Assembly (NCBI GenBank): GCA_947623215.1
Contig: CANQGN010000036.1
Coordinates: forward strand, 1-11,311
DNA length: 11,311 nucleotides
Direction: 5' to 3'
DNA from: an uncultured Clostridia bacterium
GTDB lineage: Bacteria; Bacillota; Clostridia; Oscillospirales; Acutalibacteraceae
Below are positions 1-8,460 of the stretch, in pieces (the first letter of the stretch is position 1; the number at the start of each line of letters is the position of its first letter). The notes beneath the pieces are model-generated. The model was given only the letters and a program-made list of their open reading frames with translations, was not told the DNA's origin and did no database searches. A program made the translations under genes and the position numbers.

Positions 1-311
1 GAATTAACGTGCTGAATCAGCAGCGCTCCGGCGGGCAGGTGTTTACCCTCTCTCTTCACCACCAGGAGAGGCAGGGCGCTCGCTACGCCTACGCGGTAGT
101 AACCGGCGCGTCGGCAGAGTCCGCCGCCGCGCAAGCCAAAGCCCTGCGCGAGTCGGTCACCATTTTGCGCAACGATGACAAAATACAGGCCGTGCAGTGG
201 GGGGACGTGCTCTTCGCCGTATTTCACCAAAGCGGCGCACTCTCCCTTGGCCCCTACGACCGGCTGATTGCCGCCGCCCCCTGCGTGCACATTCTCGAAA
301 ACCGGTCGTAA
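1..311 (+). CDS. Polysaccharide lyase family 8, C-terminal fragment (5' end outside window)
   Basis: The reading frame is open from base 3 to the TAA at 309-311. It therefore continues upstream of the window and the in-frame GTG at 9 is probably not the true start. The visible ~102 residues resemble the C-terminal beta-domain of family 8 lyases (hyaluronate, chondroitin AC and xanthan lyases). These enzymes usually carry an Ile-Asn segment, then a strand leading to 'ARYAYAVV', then an alternating strand pattern with 'ILRNDDKIQAVQ'. They are secreted or surface enzymes that cut uronic-acid polysaccharides by beta-elimination. The catalytic alpha/alpha toroid (Asn, His, Tyr, Arg) lies outside the window, so activity and substrate cannot be judged. 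The family assignment rests on remembered pattern similarity over a short stretch and is moderate. A hairpin terminator follows 20 bases downstream. Confidence 0.6.
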   Translation, partial: INVLNQQRSGGQVFTLSLHHQERQGARYAYAVVTGASAESAAAQAKALRESVTILRNDDKIQAVQWGDVLFAVFHQSGALSLGPYDRLIAAAPCVHILENRS

Positions 312-331
312 ACAAATAAGAAATATTTTTG

Positions 332-380
332 CCCCCAGCGGCATAGAATGTAGCGTTACCATTCTGCCGTTGGGGGTTTT
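332..380 (+). terminator. Strong hairpin with short T-tract between the lyase and deacetylase genes
   Basis: The left arm 332-350 pairs with 360-376. There are five C-G pairs, an A-T, a G-T wobble, five more pairs, a two-base bulge (344-345), then five pairs closing a 9-base loop (351-359). TTTT follows at 377-380. This fits an intrinsic terminator for the lyase gene. The right arm ends only 8 bases before the deacetylase ATG at 385, and its GGGGG (372-376) is the only purine run where a ribosome binding site would be. The hairpin may therefore also affect translation of the next gene. Confidence 0.7.
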
Positions 381-384
381 ACCT

Positions 385-1155
385 ATGAAACGCTACTGCA
401 TTCTCACCAAAAAGTCCCTGCTGGCCGCGGCCGCCGTGGCTTTGTCGCTCATATTTGTGCTGGTGGTCTTTTCTCTGCGGGACGGGCTGGTGGCCGCCCT
501 GGCCGGCGCCCGAAAGCTGCCCATTTACTGCACCGAGCAGAGCGAAAAGAAGATAGCCTTTACCTTTGACGCCGCCTGGGGGGCGGACGATACCGACGAG
601 CTGCTGGCCATTTTTAAAAAGGAGAACATTCACGTCACCTTTTTTCTGGTGGGGGAATGGGTAGACCGCTACCCGGACAAAGTGCGGGCCATTGCCGCCG
701 CCGGGCACGAGCTGGCCAATCACTCTGACTCGCACCCCCACTTAACCAATTTGTCGCGCGAAAAAATCGCCGAGCAGCTGCAAGGCTGCAACGAAAAAAT
801 CAAAGCCCTTACCGGGGCTACCCCCACCCTGCTGCGCCCGCCTTACGGCGACTACAACAACGCCGTAATCGAAACGGCCGAAAGCGTGGGGCTGCAAACC
901 ATTCAGTGGTCGGTAGACAGTTTAGACTGGAAAGACCTTTCTGCCGAAGAAATCACCGCCCGGGTAACGGCGGGGGTGCAGCCGGGGGGCATTGTGCTCT
1001 TTCACAACGCGGCCAAACACACCCCCGAGGCGCTGCCGGGGCTGATTCAGTCGCTTAAGGCGCAGGGGTACGCCTTTGTGCCGGTGGGCGAGCTGCTACA
1101 CCCCGCCCCCTTTACCATAGACCATACCGGCAAGCAAATCCCCGAAACAAAATAG
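385..1155 (+). CDS. PdaB-like polysaccharide deacetylase, membrane anchored
   Basis: This is a 256-residue protein with a short basic N-terminus, one membrane segment (about residues 11-31) and an extracytoplasmic NodB-type deacetylase domain (about 55-237). NodB enzymes remove N-acetyl groups from peptidoglycan or chitin-like sugars using a divalent metal. Visible motifs are motif 1 TFDAAWG (60-66), the metal-site HSDSH (113-117), RPPYG (151-155), SVDSLDW (176-182) and a final LFH (205-207). Motif 1 keeps the first Asp (D62) but has Ala where classic enzymes have a second Asp. The PdaB sporulation subfamily is also altered there, and the length and overall order match PdaB. An in-frame extension back to 268 overlaps the lyase gene and the hairpin, so I chose the ATG at 385, which is followed by a typical Lys/Arg plus hydrophobic leader. 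No good promoter or ribosome binding site is visible. A role in spore cortex or cell-wall modification is inferred from the subfamily. Confidence 0.85.
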   Translation: MKRYCILTKKSLLAAAAVALSLIFVLVVFSLRDGLVAALAGARKLPIYCTEQSEKKIAFTFDAAWGADDTDELLAIFKKENIHVTFFLVGEWVDRYPDKVRAIAAAGHELANHSDSHPHLTNLSREKIAEQLQGCNEKIKALTGATPTLLRPPYGDYNNAVIETAESVGLQTIQWSVDSLDWKDLSAEEITARVTAGVQPGGIVLFHNAAKHTPEALPGLIQSLKAQGYAFVPVGELLHPAPFTIDHTGKQIPETK

Positions 1156-1160
1156 GAGCA

Positions 1161-1195
1161 CAAAAAGCAAACCCCCGGGCGCGAACCCGGGGGTT
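1161..1195 (-). terminator. Hairpin terminator between convergent genes
   Basis: A perfect 10-bp stem (1170-1179 with 1186-1195) has a 6-base loop. Read on the minus strand the stem is followed by TGC and TTTTT (1166-1162), so it best fits the end of the leftward ABC operon. On the plus strand there is no T-tract, but the deacetylase transcript runs through the same stem and may also end or be protected here. Confidence 0.75.
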
Positions 1196-1218
1196 AGTGG
1201 TATAAGTGAAAAATTGCA

Positions 1219-1944
1219 CTATTTTCCTGCGTTGCCCATCGCCCGGCGGGGTCGCCTTGGGCGGCAAAGCAGCGCCAACGCCAGCAACAGGCACAGCCCA
1301 GCCAGCGCAAACACCGTCGCCCGGTTTTGACGGTAAACGGCGGCGGGCAAATAGGTGCGAAAGGAGGCGACGAAAAGCGAATGCGTTTCAAAAACCTCCG
1401 CTTGGGTAAAAAAGTCTAAAAACAGCGGGCCGAAAAAGCAAAGGGTGGCGGCAAAATCATTTTTCAGCGCCAGCGCGGCCAAAAAAGCAAAGCTGAGCAA
1501 AAACAACAAATTGGCAAACGACGGCAGCAGGACTCGCCAGAGGGGAAACCCTGCCGGAAGCAGGGCCGCCAGCGGCTTGGCGGCCGCTGCCAAAAAGCCA
1601 AAAAACAAAGCAGAAGAAGCGGCCGCGTAAAGGAAAAAGCGTGTGGCAAACCACCCGACCGGCCGCATGGGCAGGGTGAGAACATACTCATAAGTGGGTT
1701 TGGCGCAGTCGCGGTTAAAAACAGCCAGCACAAAAAGCGAAAACAGGGTGGGCAACAGAAAATCCGCAAAGATGAAAAAATTGCTTTTAAAGCGTTCTTC
1801 GTCCACCACCTCTGCCGTTAAAAAGCCCGGCTTTGCCAGCACGCAAACCAGCAGCAGCCCATACCCGGCCGCCAGCAGCGCCGCCGCTGCCCGGTTGGTT
1901 AGCAGGTCAGAGCGTACCAGCGCCGCCGTTTTACGCCCGGTCAT
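1219..1944 (-). CDS. ABC-2 type transporter permease subunit (small)
   Basis: This 241-residue, very hydrophobic protein has about six membrane segments (near residues 18-37, 55-77, 98-122, 139-160, 163-180 and 209-227) and a basic Arg-rich tail (228-235). The segment between the second and third spans, containing YEYVLTLPMRPVGW (85-98), resembles the cytoplasmic loop of ABC-2 exporter permeases that contacts the ATPase. No enzyme motif is present. It is the last gene of the leftward operon. Its ATG overlaps the ATPase gene by 14 bases, which implies translational coupling, and a GGAG lies about 8 bases upstream of the start inside the ATPase gene. It probably pairs with the large permease to form the membrane channel. 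The substrate is unknown. The family call rests on topology and context rather than a strong signature. Confidence 0.7.
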   Translation of the reverse strand: MTGRKTAALVRSDLLTNRAAAALLAAGYGLLLVCVLAKPGFLTAEVVDEERFKSNFFIFADFLLPTLFSLFVLAVFNRDCAKPTYEYVLTLPMRPVGWFATRFFLYAAASSALFFGFLAAAAKPLAALLPAGFPLWRVLLPSFANLLFLLSFAFLAALALKNDFAATLCFFGPLFLDFFTQAEVFETHSLFVASFRTYLPAAVYRQNRATVFALAGLCLLLALALLCRPRRPRRAMGNAGK

Positions 1945-2788
1945 TATAATAACTCCAAATTTCCAGCAAATTGGCGGGGCCTTGTCGCTCAGGGTAGCGC
2001 CTGGCCGCCGTTTCTTTATCTAACAGGGTGCGGTAAAGCGTTTCGCCCCCCTCGCTGCGGCGGTCGCTCGCCCGGCAGGGTATCTTTTCTTGTTGCAAGG
2101 CGGTAAGCTCCCGCTCGGTCAGCTCCACGCAGGCAACGCCGCCCATCAATTGCTCGTAAGTGCCGTTAAAGCGGCTTTCACCCTGCGAAAAAATAATAAT
2201 GCGGTCGTAAAAGTCCCGAATATCCTCAATAATATGGGTAGAAAGCAAAACAATGGTTTCTTTTGCCACCCGCTGCAGCACCCGGTTAAAAGCCAGCCGC
2301 TGCTCGGGGTCTAACCCTGCGGTGGGCTCGTCTGCTATAATCACGCAGGGCTTGCCTATGAGCGCCTGCGCAATACCGACTCGCCGCAGCATACCACCCG
2401 AGAGGGTTTTCATTTTCTGGTCGCAAAACTCGGATAAGTCGGCCGCTTCTATCACCCGCTCCCGCTCGCTGTCATCCGCCCCCTTTACCTTGCAAATCAG
2501 CTTTAAAAAGTCGTTTACCTTCATGGTGGGGTAAACCTGAAAGTCCTGCGGCAAATAGGCAATCTGCCGCTTTGCGACCGGCACTTCGGCAAGGCTTTTG
2601 CCGTTTAAGAGCAGCTGCCCGCCCTTTGGCCGGTAAATGCCGGCCAAAATTTTAAACAGGGTAGTTTTGCCGCCGCCGTTTTCGCCCACGATAACGTTAA
2701 TACCGGAGGAAAATTGCAAATGCAAACCGCGCAGTACGGGTTTTCTAAAATATGAAAAACGAAGATCGCGTACTTCCAAGGTGTTCAT
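1931..2788 (-). CDS. ABC transporter ATP-binding protein
   Basis: This 285-residue nucleotide-binding subunit hydrolyses ATP on the cytoplasmic face to drive the two neighbouring permeases. All expected motifs are present: Walker A GENGGGKTT (35-43), Q-loop Gln (Q81), signature LSGGM (129-133), Walker B ending in IIADE (150-154), D-loop GLD (158-160) and the switch His (H185). It ends in a ~70-residue C-terminal extension, common in ABC-2 exporters of the CcmA type. It starts 20 bases after the large permease stop, with AGGAGG about 10 bases before the ATG, and overlaps the next gene by 14 bases. Nothing suggests loss of activity. The operon order (large permease, ATPase, small permease) suggests one exporter complex. 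The substrate cannot be predicted. The family call is secure. Confidence 0.95.
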   Translation of the reverse strand: MNTLEVRDLRFSYFRKPVLRGLHLQFSSGINVIVGENGGGKTTLFKILAGIYRPKGGQLLLNGKSLAEVPVAKRQIAYLPQDFQVYPTMKVNDFLKLICKVKGADDSERERVIEAADLSEFCDQKMKTLSGGMLRRVGIAQALIGKPCVIIADEPTAGLDPEQRLAFNRVLQRVAKETIVLLSTHIIEDIRDFYDRIIIFSQGESRFNGTYEQLMGGVACVELTERELTALQQEKIPCRASDRRSEGGETLYRTLLDKETAARRYPERQGPANLLEIWSYYNDRA

Positions 2789-2808
2789 GTTTTTGTTTCC
2801 TCCTTCTT

Positions 2809-4503
2809 TTATTCGCCGCCGGTCAGGGCGAGCTCGTTCATAACCGCCACGTCTTCAAACAAATAGCCGGGCGGGGTAAAATTGTAGCTGTAGGGCAAAA
2901 AGAGCATGGCGTGAATGTCGGCGCGGTCTGCCTGCCGATAGGCGGCGTCGTTTTCCGCCAGTTTTGCCCAGTCGGCGCCGCCCCCGGGGGGCATAACCGC
3001 CGCATCCTGCTCCATTTCCTGCAAGCAGCGTTCCACCAACGGGCCTATCTGTTCCGGCCGCTTCATAAAGGGCGCGTAGCCAATCACCGTTATGCCTTTA
3101 TACGTTCCCTGCCCCAGCGCGCCGGTAACAAGGTATAACCGGGTTGCGCTGCCAGAGCATTGCAGCTGCTTACCGGTAAAAAGCCGATTGCCGTTGGCGT
3201 TGGTTGCCAGCGTATTGTTGGGGCGCACGGTAAGGGTAAAGGGCACGGCGTAACCCGCCTGCGGGTCTTGCGGGTACCAGGCAAAGCACTCTGGCAAATA
3301 GCAGCTGTTCTCGTCTACAAATATCGTGCGGTTCCACAAGGTATCTTCATAGTTCGGCCGACCGGCATAGGTAACCTCTACCGTCGCCCTCTCCCCGCCC
3401 GGGGCAGGCAGCTCTAACCAGTCGCCCCGTCGCTGAAAGGCGGCGGACGCGCCGTTTAATTTAAGCGAACGCACGGTAAAGGCTTCGTCTAACTTCAGCC
3501 GCAGCCGGTCGGTTTGGCCCACCTTCAGCTGCAACTGGGCGGTCGCCTCTACCCCGCCTTGTAACGCTACCTGTAAATGCTGGCTTTCTACCACGTAGGC
3601 GCATTCGGCGGCCGGTTTGGTGCCGCAATTGGTTTTGTCGCCGTTTATAAAATCATAAAATACCGGCTGCGCCCCCACGTAACAAAAGGCCAGCAAAACC
3701 GCAAGCCCGGCCGAAAGCAGCGAAACGCCGCCCCCCGCCGCCCGCAATGCCGGGCGCAAATGGCGCTGAAAAAGAAAAATCAGGCCGATGAAGCAAACCC
3801 CCAGCAACGCCACGGCCCCCGTTTTGGCTAAAAAGCCGACCGTCCACTCTGCGCCAAACAGGTTGTAGTGGGGGGCAAAGGGGGCGGGCGCGGTAAGGTT
3901 AAACAAACGCACCCAGTCGTAAATCGGGTCGCCCCAGCTAAAACTTGTCAGTTCATACAGCAAAAAATCCGCCAGCGGGGTAAAGGGCAAAAAGAAAAAA
4001 ACGGCAAACACATAGGCCTGCCGGTGGGCGGTCGCCAGCCCCAGCGCCGCCCCCAGGGCCGAGAAAAGCAGCGTGAGGGCAAACCACTGCGCCAGCATGT
4101 AACCGGCGGTAGAAAGCCAAAGCAAAAACGGCCCGCCGTAGACGGCCCAAATAACGGAAAAAGGCGCCAGCAGCAGGGCGAAAAAGGCCAGCGAATAGCA
4201 AACGAGCGAGAGCAGCAACGACGCGACGGCCGCCCGCCGCCCCACCAGCGCCAGCTGGTAATCGGTCAGGCTCTGCGCCCGGTAAACAGCGTAAATTAGG
4301 CAAAAAAAAGAAACGAAGAGCAGCGGCGTGCCCATGGCGTAGGGCACTCTGCCGAGAGAAACAAGGCCGCTTCTCGAAAGATTCAGAAAGAGCAGTAGGG
4401 TTAAGACCGCCACCGGAATCCCCAGCGCCAACGACCAGACGGAAAGGAAGTGTCGTTTCAAATCGTTGCAGAAATACGGTAGGGCGCGTTGTTTTTGTCT
4501 CAT
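2809..4503 (-). CDS. ABC-type permease fused to a truncated M1-peptidase-like extracytoplasmic domain
   Basis: This is a 564-residue protein from the ATG at 4503. A GTG at 4515 would add four residues, but it lies only 2 bases from the GAAAGGA site (4524-4518), while the ATG is 14 bases away. The start is therefore not certain. About seven membrane segments occupy residues 21-42, 58-74, 91-121, 126-157, 163-182, 223-245 and 259-278. The rest (about 280-564) is a soluble, outward-facing domain. Residues 408-438, with AWYPQ and a later ATNANG, resemble the beta-sandwich of M1 metallopeptidases. In known permease-M1 fusions this is followed by a zinc site HEXXH and a distal Glu. Here the protein stops at ELALTGGE, roughly where the zinc helix would begin, and no HEXXH exists in it. 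The stop is clean and followed by the ATPase ribosome binding site. It may be a non-catalytic binding domain. The M1 link is moderately supported. Confidence 0.7.
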   Translation of the reverse strand: MRQKQRALPYFCNDLKRHFLSVWSLALGIPVAVLTLLLFLNLSRSGLVSLGRVPYAMGTPLLFVSFFCLIYAVYRAQSLTDYQLALVGRRAAVASLLLSLVCYSLAFFALLLAPFSVIWAVYGGPFLLWLSTAGYMLAQWFALTLLFSALGAALGLATAHRQAYVFAVFFFLPFTPLADFLLYELTSFSWGDPIYDWVRLFNLTAPAPFAPHYNLFGAEWTVGFLAKTGAVALLGVCFIGLIFLFQRHLRPALRAAGGGVSLLSAGLAVLLAFCYVGAQPVFYDFINGDKTNCGTKPAAECAYVVESQHLQVALQGGVEATAQLQLKVGQTDRLRLKLDEAFTVRSLKLNGASAAFQRRGDWLELPAPGGERATVEVTYAGRPNYEDTLWNRTIFVDENSCYLPECFAWYPQDPQAGYAVPFTLTVRPNNTLATNANGNRLFTGKQLQCSGSATRLYLVTGALGQGTYKGITVIGYAPFMKRPEQIGPLVERCLQEMEQDAAVMPPGGGADWAKLAENDAAYRQADRADIHAMLFLPYSYNFTPPGYLFEDVAVMNELALTGGE

Positions 4504-4551
4504 AGCAATAGGCACATTCCTTTCATATAGCAGCGATTCAGTCAGGCAGTC

Positions 4552-4575
4552 GGTAAAAGCAATCGGTCTTTTACC
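4552..4575. promoter_or_regulatory. Inverted repeat in the ABC operon leader, candidate operator
   Basis: GGTAAAAG (4552-4559) and CTTTTACC (4568-4575) form a perfect 8-bp inverted repeat with an 8-base spacer. It lies just downstream of the leftward promoter, at roughly +11 to +34. An 8-bp palindrome TAATATTA (4576-4583) abuts it. Such symmetry suggests a repressor site, for example for a GntR-type regulator as in other ABC exporter operons, but no regulator gene is in view. There is no T-tract, so it is unlikely to be a terminator. Confidence 0.45.
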
Positions 4576-4592
4576 TAATATTACCGTTTGTT

Positions 4593-4622
4593 AGTATATC
4601 ATAAGACCGAAGAGCTTGTCAA
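4593..4622 (-). promoter_or_regulatory. Sigma-A promoter for the ABC operon
   Basis: On the minus strand, a perfect -35 TTGACA (4622-4617) is separated by 18 bases from -10 TATACT (4598-4593). Transcription would start near 4586, giving a leader of about 83 bases to the ATG at 4503. Confidence 0.8.
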
Positions 4623-4844
4623 GGAAATACAGCGGATTTCTATTGTTATTTTGAACAAATTTCGTGATATTTTAATATGTTCCATATTCAATTTATTTCA
4701 GTTTATTGCAAATGGCAAAATACAAGCGTTAACTTTTTCTTCTTATTTAACACAATTATTGTTGGGAAGCGTATCCCTTTCCGCTCCGGAACAGGATGCA
4801 AAAGCCGGGGCCGCCCCCGCCCCTTCGCTCCGCGCAAAAAAGGG
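4623..4844. other. AT-rich non-coding stretch in the divergent control region
   Basis: This stretch lies between the two outward-facing promoters. About 4623-4770 is clearly richer in A and T than the GC-rich genes on both sides. It holds only short open frames without recognisable protein features, and one of them would begin upstream of the promoter of the next gene. A weak promoter-like pair (TTGAAC at 4651, TAATAT at 4673) is of the kind expected by chance in AT-rich DNA. I see no RNA gene or mobile element. It may act as upstream activating or curved DNA. Confidence 0.5.
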
Positions 4845-4873
4845 TTGCCATTTTTACCCGGGCGTTGTATAAT
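4845..4873 (+). promoter_or_regulatory. Sigma-A promoter for the MATE-glnN operon
   Basis: -35 TTGCCA (4845-4850) and a perfect -10 TATAAT (4868-4873) are separated by 17 bases. Transcription would start near 4880, only about 24 bases before the ATG at 4904. This rules out the longer in-frame start at 4796, which lies upstream of the promoter. Confidence 0.85.
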
Positions 4874-4903
4874 AGAAGGGAAAAAGGGGTTGACGGCAAA
4901 AGA

Positions 4904-6276
4904 ATGAAAACCAAAAGCTACGAAATAGACATGACCACCGGGCCGCTTCCCCGCAAAATGCTCGCCTATACCCTGCCCTTTATGGCCACCGGCGCCTTGC
5001 AGCTGCTCTTTAATATGGCAGATTTAGTAGTGGTAGGCCGGTTTGACGGTCAGCAGGCGCTGGCGGCTGTGGGCTCTACCTCTTCACTTATTAACCTGCT
5101 GGTCAATTTGTTTATGGGGCTTTCGGTCGGGGTCAGCGTGTTAATCGCCCAGTACTTTGGCGCCGGTCAGCATAAAGACGTGAGCGACACCGTGCACACC
5201 GCCGTGGCGGTGGCGGTGCTCACCGGGCTGTTTTTGGCCGCCTTTGGGGCGCTGGCCGCCCCCACCCTGCTGCGGTGGATGGGCTCCCCGCCGGACGTAA
5301 TAAACCTCGCCGCCCTCTACTTGCGCATTTACTTTGCCGGGGCGCCGGTACTGCTGCTCTTTAATTTTTGCGCCGCCGTGCTGCGCTCGGTGGGCGATAC
5401 CCGCCGCCCGCTTTTTTACCTCGCCCTTTCCGGCGCGGTAAACGTGGTGCTCAACCTCATTTTGGTCATTGTGTTTCACTTAGGCGTGGCGGGGGTAGCC
5501 ATTGCCACCGTAGCGTCAGAGGCGCTTTCTTCTCTGTTGCTGCTGCGCTGTTTGCACCGCTCGGCTACCTCTTACAATTTTTCCTTTGCCCTTTTAAAAA
5601 TTCACGGCGGCAAGTTAAAACGCATGATACGCATTGGCCTGCCCGCCGGGGTGCAGGGCTCGCTCTTTTCTATTTCTAACGTGCTCATTCAGTCTTGCAT
5701 TAACACCTTCGGCTCGGTGGTCATGGCCGCCAACGCCGCCGCCGCGAGCATAGAGGGCTTTACCTACGTTTCTATGAACGCCTTCTCGCAAACCGCGCTG
5801 GCCTTTACCGGGCAAAACGTGGGGGCGGGCAAGCCGCACAACCTGAAGGTGATTTTGCGGTGGAGCTGCCTGTTCGTTACCTTTTTCGGCATATTGCTCG
5901 GCGGGCTTACCTGCCTGCTTCACCGCCCGCTGCTGCACATTTTCTCTGCCGATGAAACGGTAATTGCCAGCGGCGCCACCCGGCTCTACTACATTTGCCT
6001 GCCCTACTTTATTTTGGGCCTGTCTGACGTGTTGGTAGGCATGATGCGCGGCATGGGCTACTCCTTTGTGCCCATGATTATTTCCATAGGCGGCATTTGC
6101 GGGCTGCGGGTGTTCTTTGTGTTTGTGCTCTTTCCCCTTTACCCCGTACTGGCCTCGGTTTATTTATCCTACGGCGCGTCTTGGCTGGTTACCGCCGCCA
6201 TACAGGCCGTTTGTCTGCTGGTGCTGCTGCACCGCTTTATTCAATCGTCCCGATCGTTCGCAGAAAGGAATGCCGT

Positions 6277-6280
<4 letters not shown>
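4904..6280 (+). CDS. MATE family efflux transporter
   Basis: This 458-residue inner-membrane protein has about twelve hydrophobic spans in two similar halves, the usual length and plan of MATE (NorM/DinF-like) antiporters. These export cationic drugs or metabolites in exchange for Na+ or H+. The N-terminal segment PLPRKMLAYTLP (14-25), followed by an LFNMADLVVVGRF stretch (35-47), matches the conserved first helix region. The second half begins with a similar IGLPAGVQGSLFS stretch after about residue 240. The start is set by the promoter at 4845-4873. The ribosome binding site is weak (AAGGGG, 4884-4889, 14 bases away). The stop TGA overlaps the ATG of glnN by the sequence ATGA, so the two are probably translated together from one message. 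The substrate is unknown. The coupling hints at nitrogen or amino-acid related export, but this is only inference. Confidence 0.92.
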
Positions 6281-8373
<2,093 letters not shown>

Positions 8374-8382
8374 TACTCCCTT

Positions 8383-8422
8383 CACGCCGGTGCTGTTGCA
8401 GCTCCGGCGTGCGGCTGTTTTT
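8383..8422 (+). terminator. Intrinsic terminator of the MATE-glnN operon
   Basis: CACGCCGG (8383-8390) pairs with CCGGCGTG (8404-8411). Inside it, after one T-T mismatch, GCTG pairs with CAGC around a TTG loop. TTTTT follows at 8418-8422. It starts 10 bases after the glnN stop. Confidence 0.85.
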
Positions 8423-8460
8423 AACCCGATTTTTATTTTTAGAAAGGAAGAAGAACCGTT

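Noticed and set aside
341..366. Possible sporulation sigma-G-like promoter (GCATA and CATTCTG) before the deacetylase
   Set aside because: The spacing of 14 bases is too short, and both elements are explained as the two arms of the hairpin.
3868..4299. Plus-strand Arg/Gln/Lys-rich open frame (143 codons) opposite the large permease
   Set aside because: Its composition is the complement-strand artefact of a hydrophobic membrane protein gene.
4796..4903. Longer N-terminus for the MATE protein
   Set aside because: It starts upstream of the predicted promoter, and the added residues are Pro/Arg-rich and unlike MATE N-termini.
4588..4907. Two small plus-strand open frames (94 and 76 codons) in the divergent control region
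   Set aside because: They cross the leftward promoter region and the MATE promoter, lack good ribosome binding sites, change composition sharply midway and show no recognisable protein features.
6097..6276. Longer N-terminus for glutamine synthetase
   Set aside because: It lies inside the MATE coding region in another frame. The ATG at 6277 has a good ribosome binding site and gives the normal GSIII length.
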